Positions 34,184 to 43,858 of a stretch of 64,000 nt of DNA are shown one piece after another. Positions within the stretch are counted from its first letter, which is position 1. Each line of letters begins with the position of its first letter. Source of the DNA: Paractinoplanes toevensis (GTDB taxonomy: Bacteria > Actinomycetota > Actinomycetes > Mycobacteriales > Micromonosporaceae); NCBI RefSeq assembly GCF_018332695.1, contig NZ_BOQN01000092.1:1-64000 (forward strand), written 5' to 3'. A model generated the notes under the pieces. The model did not search any database and was not told the origin of the DNA. It was given only the letters and a program-made list of their open reading frames with translations. The position numbers and the translations under genes are program-made.

Positions 34184-34762
34184 TCAGCCCAGTGACGCGG
34201 TGGCCGCTCTGAGATCGTCGAGGGCGGCCCGGGTGAGTCGCGCGAGTTCCTCGCCGGTGTCGTGGTTGCTCTCCGACCAGGTGGCGAAGCCTCGCTTGAA
34301 GGCCAGGACGCCCAGCTCGCCGGCGAGTGCCGCGGTCGGGCCGGGCACGCCCCGGGCGGTCAGGGCCTCCGTCATCGCGGCGGCGAGGCTGACGCTCTTG
34401 AGGGCGTCGCGCTCCTGCAGCTCGGCGCTGGCGGCGACCGCGGCCTTCAGCCGGGGGGCCAGCTCGCGATTGAGCGGGCCCATCGCGCTGCACGCGCGCT
34501 CCAGGCCGGCGGCGATCGCCTCGAGCGGGCAGGCCCCGGCCGGCGCCTCGGCGATGCCCTCGGTCAGCAGGCGGCTCAGCGTCTCCTGACCGGCCACCAG
34601 CAGCTCGCGCTTGTCGGGGAAGTGCCGGAAGAAGGTGCTTTTCGTGACCCCGGCGCGCTCGGCGATCTGCGCGACCGTGGTGGCGTCGTAGCCCTGCTCG
34701 GTGAACAGATCGACGGCCGCCAGGACGAGGCGTTCGCGCGCGCCCGGTTCCCATCGACCCAT
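34184..34762 (-). CDS. TetR-family regulator
   Basis: This 192-residue protein has an N-terminal TetR helix-turn-helix (RLVLAAVDLFTEQGYDATTV, AERAGVTKSTFFRHFPDK) and a helical ligand domain. The start is ATG at 34762: TATGAT (34770-34775, minus strand) lies 7 nt upstream, a leaderless arrangement, although ATGs at 34771 and 34774 are also in frame. A 20-bp palindrome overlaps its promoter and a second lies 34 bp away before the divergent SDR gene, so it probably represses itself and that gene. Confidence 0.88.
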   Translation of the reverse strand: MGRWEPGARERLVLAAVDLFTEQGYDATTVAQIAERAGVTKSTFFRHFPDKRELLVAGQETLSRLLTEGIAEAPAGACPLEAIAAGLERACSAMGPLNRELAPRLKAAVAASAELQERDALKSVSLAAAMTEALTARGVPGPTAALAGELGVLAFKRGFATWSESNHDTGEELARLTRAALDDLRAATASLG

Positions 34763-34778
34763 GGCTCCCATCATAGGT

Positions 34779-34798
34779 GATGGGACAAGAGTCCCATC
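34779..34798. promoter_or_regulatory. TetR operator 1
   Basis: GATGGGAC-AAGA-GTCCCATC is a perfect inverted repeat with 8-bp arms. It lies directly upstream of the -10 (TATGAT) of the tetR gene, so binding should block tetR transcription. Confidence 0.75.
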
Positions 34799-34812
34799 GG
34801 GGTGTAGCGTTT

Positions 34813-34832
34813 GACGGGACAAGAGTCCCATC
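34813..34832. promoter_or_regulatory. TetR operator 2
   Basis: GACGGGAC-AAGA-GTCCCATC is a near-identical second copy (one arm base differs), 34 bp from operator 1. It overlaps a TTGACG -35-like element (34811-34816) of the SDR gene. Confidence 0.75.
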
Positions 34833-34849
34833 ACTCGCGGGAGAGCTTC

Positions 34850-35725
34850 ATGCGCGTCTTCATCACCGGCGGTACCGGCCTGATCGGCTCCGCCGTCGTC
34901 GCCGAGCTTCTCGGCCACGGTCACACCGTTCTCGCTCTCGCGCGCTCCGACGCGTCCGCGAAAGCCGTCGAGGAGGCCGGCGCCGAGGCGCTGCGCGGGA
35001 GCCTCGCCGACCTGGACGTCATCCGGGCCGGCGCCAAGCGGGCCGACGGCGTCATCCACCTGGCCTTCTCCAACGACTTCAGCAGCGCTGAGGCCGTCGC
35101 GCGGTCGGTGGCCGAGGAGACTGCCGCCCTCACCGCGCTGGGGGAGGAGCTGCAGGGCAGCGACCGGCCCCTGGTCACGGTCTCCGGCACGCCCTGGGTG
35201 CCGGGCCGGCTGTCCACCGAGACCGACCCGCTGCCGACCGACGGGATCGTCGGCGGCCGGGGCCGCACGGTCACCGCGATTCTCGGACTTACCGGAGTGC
35301 GGAGCTCGGCAATCCGGCTGCCGCGCACGGTCCACAACAACGGCGACGGCGGTTTCGCGGGATTGTTGACCCAGATCGCCCGCCAGGCCGGTGTCTCCGG
35401 TTACCCGGGCGACGGCACCCAGCGCTGGCCGGCCGTGCACGCGCTGGACGCGGCGGTCCTCTTCCGGCTCGCCCTGGAGCAGGCGCCGGCCGGGACGGCC
35501 TGGCACGCCGTGGACGACGAGGGGGACCGGGTGCGGGACATCGCCGCGGTGATCGGCCGGCGGCTCGGCCTGCCGGTCCAGGAGCTGCCGGAGGAGAACT
35601 TCGGGCCGCTCGGCGCGATCTTCGCCACCGACCAGCCGTCGTCCAGCGCTTACACCCGGGAGACGCTCGGCTGGAAGCCGGTACACCCGAACCTGCTGGC
35701 GGACCTGGAGAACATCCAGCCCTGA
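34850..35725 (+). CDS. NAD-dependent epimerase/SDR-family protein
   Basis: This 291-residue atypical short-chain dehydrogenase has the Rossmann motif FITGGTGLIGSAVVAELL (4-21), IHLAFSND for the second nucleotide contact and late substrate-domain motifs (RWPAVHALDAAVLFRLALE, YTRETLGWKP). The classical Tyr-x3-Lys is not obvious, as in NmrA- or DTX-like members. The ribosome site GGGAGAG (34839-34845) supports ATG 34850. Expression is probably induced when the divergent TetR protein binds a ligand. Confidence 0.85.
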   Translation: MRVFITGGTGLIGSAVVAELLGHGHTVLALARSDASAKAVEEAGAEALRGSLADLDVIRAGAKRADGVIHLAFSNDFSSAEAVARSVAEETAALTALGEELQGSDRPLVTVSGTPWVPGRLSTETDPLPTDGIVGGRGRTVTAILGLTGVRSSAIRLPRTVHNNGDGGFAGLLTQIARQAGVSGYPGDGTQRWPAVHALDAAVLFRLALEQAPAGTAWHAVDDEGDRVRDIAAVIGRRLGLPVQELPEENFGPLGAIFATDQPSSSAYTRETLGWKPVHPNLLADLENIQP

Positions 35726-35730
35726 AAGAA

Positions 35731-35758
35731 GGTGGGGGGCCTTGAAAGGCCCCCCACC
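35731..35758. terminator. Bidirectional terminator
   Basis: GGTGGGGGGCCTT and AAGGCCCCCCACC form a perfect 13-bp stem with a 2-nt minimal loop, between the convergent SDR and sugar-permease genes. Confidence 0.85.
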
Positions 35759-35767
35759 CGAATAAAC

Positions 35768-36685
35768 CTAGCCCTTGACGCTGCCGGCCAGCAGGCCGCG
35801 GACGAAGTAGCGCTGCAGCAGCAGGAACACCGTCACCGGGACGATGATCGAGACGAAGGCGCCCGCCGAGAGGAGTTGCCAGGCAGTGCCTCGCGTACCA
35901 CTCAGGTTGGCCAGCTGCAGGGTGATCGGTGCTACCTCGTTGCCGCCGCCGGCGAAGACCAGCGCGACCAGCAGGTCGTTCCAGACCCACAGGAACTGGA
36001 AGATGCCGAATGCCGCCAGCGCGGGGGTGAGCAGCGGCAGCATCACTCGGAAGAAGATCGACACATGGCCGGCGCCGTCGATCCGGGCGGCCTCGATCAG
36101 GCCGGCCGGGATCTCCTGCATGAAGTTGTGCAGCAGGTAGATGGCGAGCGGCAGGGCGAACGTCGAGTGGGCCAGCCACAGCGTCCAGAACGAGCCGGTG
36201 AGATGCAGCTTCACGAAGATCTCGAGAACCGGGATCAGGGTGACCTGCAGCGGCACGATCTGGAGCGCGAAGATGGCCAGGAACAGGAAGTTCTTGCCCT
36301 TGAAGTTGATCCAGGCGAAGGCGTACGCGGAGATCGACGCCAGCGCGAGGGGGATCAGCACCGCGGGGATGCAGATCACCAGTGAGTTGATGAAGTAGTC
36401 GCCGAGGTTGACGCCACCGTCCTGGCCGAACACCGCCTTGTAGTTGTCCATCGTGACCTGGGGGTCACTGAAGAACGTCCACCAGCCGGTGCGCTTGATT
36501 GCCCGCTCCGGCCGGAACGACGAGACCAGCAGGCCGAACGTGGGCAGCGTCCACAGCACCGCGATGACGATCGCGGCCAGCGACGCCCACGGCGAGCTGA
36601 GCTTCTTCTTCGCGATCGACGAGGCCGTCTCCGGCTTGGGGGTGAGAGCCGGCCCGGTCGTCAGGGGAGTAATGGTGCTCATCAT
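35768..36685 (-). CDS. aglG: AglG-like ABC sugar permease (MalG type)
   Basis: This 305-residue permease has about six helices, a Lys-rich cytosolic N-terminus and the EAA motif EAARIDGAGHVSIFFRVMLP. The outer stretch FFSDPQVTMDNYKAVF matches alpha-glucoside permeases of the AglG type. ATG at 36685 overlaps the stop of the upstream permease as ATGA. Substrate assignment to alpha-glucosides is by resemblance only; no glucosidase gene is adjacent. Confidence 0.78.
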   Translation of the reverse strand: MMSTITPLTTGPALTPKPETASSIAKKKLSSPWASLAAIVIAVLWTLPTFGLLVSSFRPERAIKRTGWWTFFSDPQVTMDNYKAVFGQDGGVNLGDYFINSLVICIPAVLIPLALASISAYAFAWINFKGKNFLFLAIFALQIVPLQVTLIPVLEIFVKLHLTGSFWTLWLAHSTFALPLAIYLLHNFMQEIPAGLIEAARIDGAGHVSIFFRVMLPLLTPALAAFGIFQFLWVWNDLLVALVFAGGGNEVAPITLQLANLSGTRGTAWQLLSAGAFVSIIVPVTVFLLLQRYFVRGLLAGSVKG

Positions 36686-37668
36686 GCCTCCGACGATTGA
36701 CGGACCTGGCGGATGTTGTACGCCACGATCGGGATCACCAGGATGAACAGCAGCACCGCGAGCGCGGCACCGAGGCCCTGGTTGTCGGCCCGGAACGTCT
36801 GGCTGTAGAACTCGTTCGCCACGACGTTGGTCTTGAACTGGCCGCCGGTCATGGTGCGGACGATGTCGAAGACCTTCAGCGTGCCGATACCGATGGTGGT
36901 GAGCACGACCACGACGGTCGGCCGCACGCTGGGCAGCGTGATGTTCTTGAACATGCTCCAGGCGTTGACGCCATCGAGCCGCGCGGCCTCGATGATGTCG
37001 TCCGGGATCGCCTTGATGGCCGCCGAGAGGATGGTCATGGCGAAGCCGGCCTGGATCCAGATCATCACGATGATCAGCAGGAACGTGTTGAGCGGCGACT
37101 CGATCAGCAACTGGACCGGCTTGCCGCCGAGCCAGACGATGATCTGGTTGATCAGGCCGATCTGCTTCACGTTGCCCTGGTCGGGGCGGTACTCGTACAT
37201 GAACTTCCAGATGACCGAGGCCGCCACGAAGGAGATCGACATCGGCAGGAAGATCAGTGCCTTGGCGGCCGACTCGAACGGCGACCGGTCCACCAGAATG
37301 GCGTACAGGAGGCCGACCGCGGTTGCCACGAACGGGGTGAGCACCACCCAGAACACCGTGTTGCGAAGGACGGTCAGCTCGTCCTTGTCGGTGAAGATGG
37401 TCTTGTAGTTGTCGAATCCGATGAAGCCTTTGCCGGCCGCGTCGAAGAACGATTCGTAGATGGTGCGCAGGCCCGGATAGACCAGACCGACAAGCAGCAG
37501 CAGTACGGCCGGGGCGAGGTAGAGGTACCCCACCCACTTGTCACCGCTCTTGCCGCGGCCGAGTCGCCCGGCGATGAAAAGAATGACGCCCATGATTGCG
37601 GCGAACAGCAGGAGTGCCGCGAGCATCTGTAACAGCTTGCCTGGGGTGGTGGAGGCGGCATTGAACAC
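36682..37668 (-). CDS. aglF: AglF-like ABC sugar permease (MalF type)
   Basis: This 328-residue permease has an extra N-terminal helix (MLAALLLFAAIMGVILFIAG), then the core YLAPAVLLLLVGLVYPGLRT and the EAA loop EAARLDGVNAWSMFKNITLP. The LIFLPMSISFVAASVIWKFM segment is typical of AglF. It is separated from the binding-protein gene by a stem-loop at 37712-37745, which would let the binding protein be made in excess. Confidence 0.78.
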   Translation of the reverse strand: MFNAASTTPGKLLQMLAALLLFAAIMGVILFIAGRLGRGKSGDKWVGYLYLAPAVLLLLVGLVYPGLRTIYESFFDAAGKGFIGFDNYKTIFTDKDELTVLRNTVFWVVLTPFVATAVGLLYAILVDRSPFESAAKALIFLPMSISFVAASVIWKFMYEYRPDQGNVKQIGLINQIIVWLGGKPVQLLIESPLNTFLLIIVMIWIQAGFAMTILSAAIKAIPDDIIEAARLDGVNAWSMFKNITLPSVRPTVVVVLTTIGIGTLKVFDIVRTMTGGQFKTNVVANEFYSQTFRADNQGLGAALAVLLFILVIPIVAYNIRQVRQSSEA

Positions 37669-37711
37669 GCGACCCGAACCTCCTTCGTGCTTTTTCAGAG
37701 GAGAGAGGGTA

Positions 37712-37745
37712 GGGCCGGCCGGGAGATTTTCCTCCCGACCGGCCC
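37712..37745 (-). terminator. Intercistronic stem-loop (partial terminator)
   Basis: A 14-bp stem with one mismatch (GGGCCGGCCGGGAG against CTCCCGACCGGCCC) and a 6-nt loop lies between the binding-protein gene and its permeases. Such hairpins commonly reduce downstream expression or protect the upstream message. Confidence 0.6.
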
Positions 37746-37771
37746 CGGTGGAGCTATTCAGATCACTTGCT

Positions 37772-39142
37772 TTACTTCGGCCACGCCTTTTCGATGTTGT
37801 CCACCGTGGTCTTGGTGTCCTGGCCGGTGACCCAGTTGGTCGCCTGCTTCCAGAACGCGTCGGAGCCGACGGCGGCGGGCATCTGGTCCGAACCGTCGAA
37901 CCGGAACTGGGTCGCCGGGTCGAGCAGGATCTTGGCCGCGAGCTGGTCGATCGGGCTGGTCAGGTTGTTCGGGTCGAGACCCTTGTTGGCCGAGACCCAG
38001 CCGCTGGACAGCTTGGCCTTGGTGTTGGCCCAGGTGTCCGACGACAGGTAGGTCTGGAACGCCTTGACCTCCGGGCGGTCCGCGAACGCCAGCACGAACT
38101 CGCCGCCGCCGAGAACCGGCTTGGCGGTCGCGTCCTTGCCGGGCAGGTAGAACGCGAAGACGTCGCCGTCCTCGGCCACCTTGGTGCCCTTGGGCCAGTT
38201 GGCCGCGTAGAAGCTGGCCTGGCGGTGCATCTCGCACTGGTCGTCGAGGATCGGCAGGCCGGCGTCCTGGAACGTCGTGGTCGCGATGCTCTTGACGTCG
38301 CCGAGACCGCCGTTGACGTACTTGTCGTTCTTCAGGTAGGCGCCGACGGCGTCGAGCGCGGCCGTGGGCTCGGGGCTGTTGAACGCGATCTGGTGGTTGA
38401 CCCACTTGTCGTACTCGTCCACACCGGCGGTGCGGAGCATGAAGTCTTCCATCCAGTCGGTGATCGGCCAGCCCGTGGCGTCACCGGAGTTGATGCCCGC
38501 GCACCACGGCTTCTTGCCGTCGGCGACCATCTTGTCGCTGAGGGTCTTCAGCGCGTCGAGGGTGGTGGGGACCTCGTAGCCGGAGTCCTTGAACTCGCTC
38601 GGCGAGTACCACACCAGGGACTTCACGCTGGCGCCCAGCGGGGCACCGTAGAACTTGCCGTCGACCGTGGCGTACGCCTTCCAGTCCTTGCCCCAGAACT
38701 TGTCGACGTTGGCCGACACCTCATCGGGCGCCACGACCGCCTTGCCGGTGGCCACGAGCTGCTTGAGCAGGCCGGGCTGCGGCACGATGGCGAGGTCCGG
38801 CGGGTTGCCGGCCTTGGCGCGCACCAGGATCTGGGTCTCGAAGGACTTGTCACCCTCGTACTTCACCGTGGCACCGGTGCAGGTCTCGAAAGGCTTGTAC
38901 GAGTTGATGTGCGGGGTGTCCTCAGGGGTGACGATTCCGGTGTAGATGGAGATCGTCTTGCCCTTGATGTCCCCGAACTTGGTGTATGGCGAACAGTCGA
39001 TCGCCGACGCCGAGGCGTCGGTCGTCGTGTCGCTGTCGGAGTCATCGTCGCCACCGCAGGCAGCCACGCTGAAAACCAGCCCGGCGCTCAGCGTGCCGGC
39101 GAGCACGGCCCGAAAACGCGGGCTCGTAGGTTGACCGAACAT
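37772..39142 (-). CDS. aglE: AglE-like sugar-binding lipoprotein
   Basis: This 456-residue solute-binding lipoprotein has signal peptide and lipobox VAAC (Cys29) followed by an Asp/Ser-rich tether (GGDDDSDSDTTTDASAS). The body has the CUT1 binding-protein features GNPPDLAIVPQPGLLKQL and WPITDWMEDFMLRTAGVDEYDKW and resembles alpha-glucoside binding proteins. AGGGAG precedes the ATG. A 16-bp perfect palindrome lies about 150 bp upstream, as expected for a LacI-family regulator, although no lacI gene is nearby. Confidence 0.82.
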   Translation of the reverse strand: MFGQPTSPRFRAVLAGTLSAGLVFSVAACGGDDDSDSDTTTDASASAIDCSPYTKFGDIKGKTISIYTGIVTPEDTPHINSYKPFETCTGATVKYEGDKSFETQILVRAKAGNPPDLAIVPQPGLLKQLVATGKAVVAPDEVSANVDKFWGKDWKAYATVDGKFYGAPLGASVKSLVWYSPSEFKDSGYEVPTTLDALKTLSDKMVADGKKPWCAGINSGDATGWPITDWMEDFMLRTAGVDEYDKWVNHQIAFNSPEPTAALDAVGAYLKNDKYVNGGLGDVKSIATTTFQDAGLPILDDQCEMHRQASFYAANWPKGTKVAEDGDVFAFYLPGKDATAKPVLGGGEFVLAFADRPEVKAFQTYLSSDTWANTKAKLSSGWVSANKGLDPNNLTSPIDQLAAKILLDPATQFRFDGSDQMPAAVGSDAFWKQATNWVTGQDTKTTVDNIEKAWPK

Positions 39143-39292
39143 ACCGCTCCCTATGTCAAATCGCGCCTCCGACGTCCGAGGACGTCGCCGTCCGAAGCGC
39201 TACTTGGCTCACAGTCAAGAGGTAACCGGGACGTTGCGCAATGATTTCCGCTTGATCGACTCGGTAACGATACGGCAGCGGTGTCCCGGTCA

Positions 39293-39308
39293 CCTTAACC
39301 GGTTAAGG
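39293..39308. promoter_or_regulatory. LacI-type operator
   Basis: CCTTAACCGGTTAAGG is a perfect 16-bp palindrome with the central CG typical of LacI-family sites. It sits in the 284-bp region between the aglE-like gene and the ugd stop, upstream of aglE. Confidence 0.65.
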
Positions 39309-39426
39309 GAGAACCGCTGGTCACGCCCCCAAAGCCCCTCTAGCGACCCTAGTCGCAAAGCGGCCGCCCCGCCCGGATATCTGGGATATCCGGTGGGACG
39401 GCCGGTGTGTCTTGCCTAAATCGGGC

Positions 39427-40791
<1,365 letters not shown>

Positions 40792-41073
40792 GTAACGCTC
40801 CTCCACCGCCGGCCCGATCCGCTTGCCGGATCGTTGTCTACCCCCGGTGTCGCTCGTGCAATCAGGCCAGATGATACACAGCGCGGAAAACGCATCCGGG
40901 TGACCAAAACGTCCATCAGGTTGACGGTAAGTGGTCGGCCCATTTCGGGGCGTTGCTGAACGTTTTTAAGCAATTTATCGCAGTCAATTCCGAGAACGGG
41001 ATGACAAAGGCGCGGTCCGACGCGGCCGGGGCGGCCAAAATATCCACGATTGTCAACTCCGGGTTTCCAGGTC

Positions 41074-41121
41074 TTGACAGGGATGTGTCTCGGACCCGAC
41101 GCTGCACTGGGAGCGCTCCCA
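41074..41121 (+). promoter_or_regulatory. CebR box and -35 of the cellulase operon
   Basis: TGGGAGCGCTCCCA (41108-41121) is an exact copy of the Streptomyces CebR operator, the repressor relieved by cellobiose/cellotriose. It lies 30 nt before the GH74 start and just downstream of a TTGACA (41074-41079), so bound repressor would block transcription. A matching -10 is not clear. The rest of the 359-bp gap (40792-41150) holds the divergent ugd promoter region and an A/T-rich patch near 40950-40980. Confidence 0.85.
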
Positions 41122-41150
41122 TGTGCACGTACGTCAATGGAAGGTGCCGG

Positions 41151-43826
41151 ATGAGAAGGCTAGCCATCGGGGCAAGCGTCGCCGCCCTGTTAGCCGGGGC
41201 GTTGGCGGTCGCCCTGGCCCAGCCCAACACGGCGTCCGCCGCCGCGGCTGACCCGTACAACTGGAAGAACGTCCGGATCGACGGAGGCGGCTTCGTCCCG
41301 GCCGTCGTCTTCAACCCGGGCGAGAAGAACCTGATCTACGCCCGCACCGACATCGGTGGCGCCTACCGATGGAACGAGACCGGCCAGAGCTGGACACCGC
41401 TGCTCGACTGGGTCGGCCAGAACAACTGGGGTTACAACGGCGTCCTGTCCATCGCGCCCGACCCGGTCGACACCAACCGGGTCTACGCCGCGGTCGGCAT
41501 GTACACCAACGACTGGGATCCGAACAACGGCGCCATCCTGCGGTCCTCGGACAAGGGCAACACCTGGCAGATCACCACGCTGCCGTTCAAGAACGGCGGC
41601 AACATGCCCGGCCGCGGCATGGGGGAGCGCCTGGCCGTCGACCCGAACAACAACAAGAACGTGTACTTCGCCGCCGAGGGTGGCAACGGCCTGTACCGGA
41701 GCACCGACTACGGCGTCACGTTCAGCAAGGTCACCACCTTCCCGAACGCCGGCAACTACGTGCAGGACCCGGCCGACACCAACAACTACCTGAACCAGAA
41801 CCAGGGCCTGACCTGGGTCACGTTCGGTGCCGCCAACCAGGTCTTCGTCGGGGTGGCCGACAAGGAGAACCCGGTCTACCGGTCGAACGACGGCGGCTCC
41901 ACCTGGACCCGGATCGCCGGCCAGCCGACCGGCTATCTGGCGCACAAGGGCGTCGTCCAGGGCGACTATCTGTTCATCTCCACCAGCGACACCGGTGGGC
42001 CGTACGACGGAGCCGCCGGACAGGTCTGGAAATATCAGATCTCGACGGGCGGGTGGACCGACATCACCCCGACACCGGCCGCCGACGCCTACTACGGCTA
42101 CAGCGGACTCACGGTTGATCAGCAAAAGCCCGGCACCCTCATGGTTGCCACCCAGATCTCCTGGTGGCCGGACGCGATCTTCTTCCGGAGCACCGACTAC
42201 GGCGCCACCTGGACCCGCGCCTGGGACTGGACCAGCTATCCCAGCATGTCGAAGCGGTACACGATCGACATCTCGGCCAACCCGTGGCTGGACTTCAACA
42301 CCAACCCGCAGCCGCCCGAGGCCACTCCGAAGCTCGGCTGGATGAACGAGACCCTCGCGATCGACCCGTTCAACTCCAGCCGGATGCTCTACGGCACCGG
42401 CGCCACGGTCTACAGCACCACGAACCTGACCAACTGGGACGCCGGCTCCACCATCACGATCAAGCCGCTGGCCAAGGGCATCGAGGAGACCGCGGTCCTC
42501 GACCTCGCCGCACCGCCGACCGGCGCACCGCTGGTCAGCGCACTCGGCGACATCGGCGGTTTCTACCACGCGTCGCTCGACGCGGTGCCGGCCAACTTCC
42601 ACGACACCCCTGCGCTGGGCAGCAACACGTCCCTCGACTTCGCCGAACTCACGCCCACGGTGTTCGCGCGAGTCGGAAACGCTGATGCGGCCCCGCACAT
42701 CGGGATCAGCTCCGACGGTGGCAAGAACTGGTACCAGGGTCAGGAACCGTCGGGGGTGACCGGCGGTGGCACCATCGCGGTCGGCGCCGACGCCGGGTAC
42801 ATGGTCTGGTCGCCGCAGGGAACCGGGGTCTACTACTCGACCACGCGCGGCAGCTCGTGGACCGCGTCCGCCGGCCTTCCGGCCGGCGCGATCGTGGAAT
42901 CGGATCGGGTCAACCCCAAGACCTTCTACGCGTACGCCGCGGGGAAGTTCTACACCAGCAAAGACGGCGGAGCGACGTTCACGGCGTCGTCCGTCACGCT
43001 GCCCACCACCGGCCGGCTGCACCTGAAGGCCGTACCCGGAACCGAGGGTGAGGTCTGGGTCGCCGGCGAAAGTGGACTGTTCCGATCCACCGACTCCGGC
43101 AGCACCTTCACCAAGGTCACCTCGGTGACCTCCGGCATCAACGTCGCCTTCGGCAAGGCCGCCCCGGGCCAGAGCCACAAGGCGATCTTCCTGGTCGGCA
43201 CGGTCGACGGCGTCACCGGCGTCTTCCGCTCCGACGACGCCGGCACCTCCTGGGTGCGGATCAACGACGACGCCCACCAGTACGGCAACGCCGGCGACGC
43301 GCTCGCCGGTGACCCGAACGTCTTCGGGCGCGTCTACCTGGGCACCAACGGCCGCGGGATCCTCTACGCCGACCGCACCACGACGGCCACCACCGCGCCG
43401 ACGACGTCGCCGGCCACGCCGACCACGACGCCCACGGTGGTGCCGACCACCACCTCGCCGACGCCGGTCCCCACCACCGACTCGCCCCCGACCACCGGGC
43501 CGACCGGCACCACCCCGACCTGCACCGCCAGCTACAAGATCACCGGATCGTGGGGCGGCGGTATGCAGGGTGAGGTGACCGTCCAGAACACCCGCGCGGT
43601 CGCGACCAAGAGCTGGACGGTGACCTGGACGTTCACCGCCGGCCAGACCATCTCGCAGGTGTGGAACGGCACCGGCACGCAGACCGGCACTGACGTCCGG
43701 GTCGTCAATGCCAGTTACAACGGCGCGATCGTCGCGAACGGGTCCACCACGTTCGGCTTCCTGGCGAGCACCGCCGGCACCACCAACCCGGTCCCCTCAG
43801 CCATCGCTTGCTCGGCGACCAGCTGA
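41151..43826 (+). CDS. Secreted GH74 xyloglucanase with CBM2
   Basis: This 891-residue exported enzyme has a signal peptide (about 1-33), a tandem seven-bladed propeller GH74 catalytic region (about 34-740) with Asp-box-like repeats (YRSNDGGSTWTRI, FRSTDYGATWTRA), a Thr/Pro linker, and a C-terminal CBM2 (about 790-891, with the usual flanking Cys). The catalytic Asp pair is visible as Asp67 in ARTDIGGAYRW and Asp467 in LGDIGGFYH. It cleaves the xyloglucan backbone. GGAAGG (41139-41144) supports the start, and longer in-frame starts would place the CebR box inside the gene. First gene of the cellulase operon. Confidence 0.92.
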   Translation: MRRLAIGASVAALLAGALAVALAQPNTASAAAADPYNWKNVRIDGGGFVPAVVFNPGEKNLIYARTDIGGAYRWNETGQSWTPLLDWVGQNNWGYNGVLSIAPDPVDTNRVYAAVGMYTNDWDPNNGAILRSSDKGNTWQITTLPFKNGGNMPGRGMGERLAVDPNNNKNVYFAAEGGNGLYRSTDYGVTFSKVTTFPNAGNYVQDPADTNNYLNQNQGLTWVTFGAANQVFVGVADKENPVYRSNDGGSTWTRIAGQPTGYLAHKGVVQGDYLFISTSDTGGPYDGAAGQVWKYQISTGGWTDITPTPAADAYYGYSGLTVDQQKPGTLMVATQISWWPDAIFFRSTDYGATWTRAWDWTSYPSMSKRYTIDISANPWLDFNTNPQPPEATPKLGWMNETLAIDPFNSSRMLYGTGATVYSTTNLTNWDAGSTITIKPLAKGIEETAVLDLAAPPTGAPLVSALGDIGGFYHASLDAVPANFHDTPALGSNTSLDFAELTPTVFARVGNADAAPHIGISSDGGKNWYQGQEPSGVTGGGTIAVGADAGYMVWSPQGTGVYYSTTRGSSWTASAGLPAGAIVESDRVNPKTFYAYAAGKFYTSKDGGATFTASSVTLPTTGRLHLKAVPGTEGEVWVAGESGLFRSTDSGSTFTKVTSVTSGINVAFGKAAPGQSHKAIFLVGTVDGVTGVFRSDDAGTSWVRINDDAHQYGNAGDALAGDPNVFGRVYLGTNGRGILYADRTTTATTAPTTSPATPTTTPTVVPTTTSPTPVPTTDSPPTTGPTGTTPTCTASYKITGSWGGGMQGEVTVQNTRAVATKSWTVTWTFTAGQTISQVWNGTGTQTGTDVRVVNASYNGAIVANGSTTFGFLASTAGTTNPVPSAIACSATS

Positions 43827-43858
43827 GCCGCTCCCCAACCCCCACGAAAGGAATCCCC

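Noticed and set aside
39190..39218. TTGACT as -35 of the aglE-like gene
   Set aside because: No acceptable -10 at 16-19 bp spacing, so not listed as a promoter.
41108..41150. Longer GH74 start upstream of 41151
   Set aside because: It would put the CebR operator inside the coding region and lacks a signal peptide at its N-terminus.
41190..43277. Long antisense frame over GH74
   Set aside because: Same reason; the GH74 reading has both catalytic Asp motifs.
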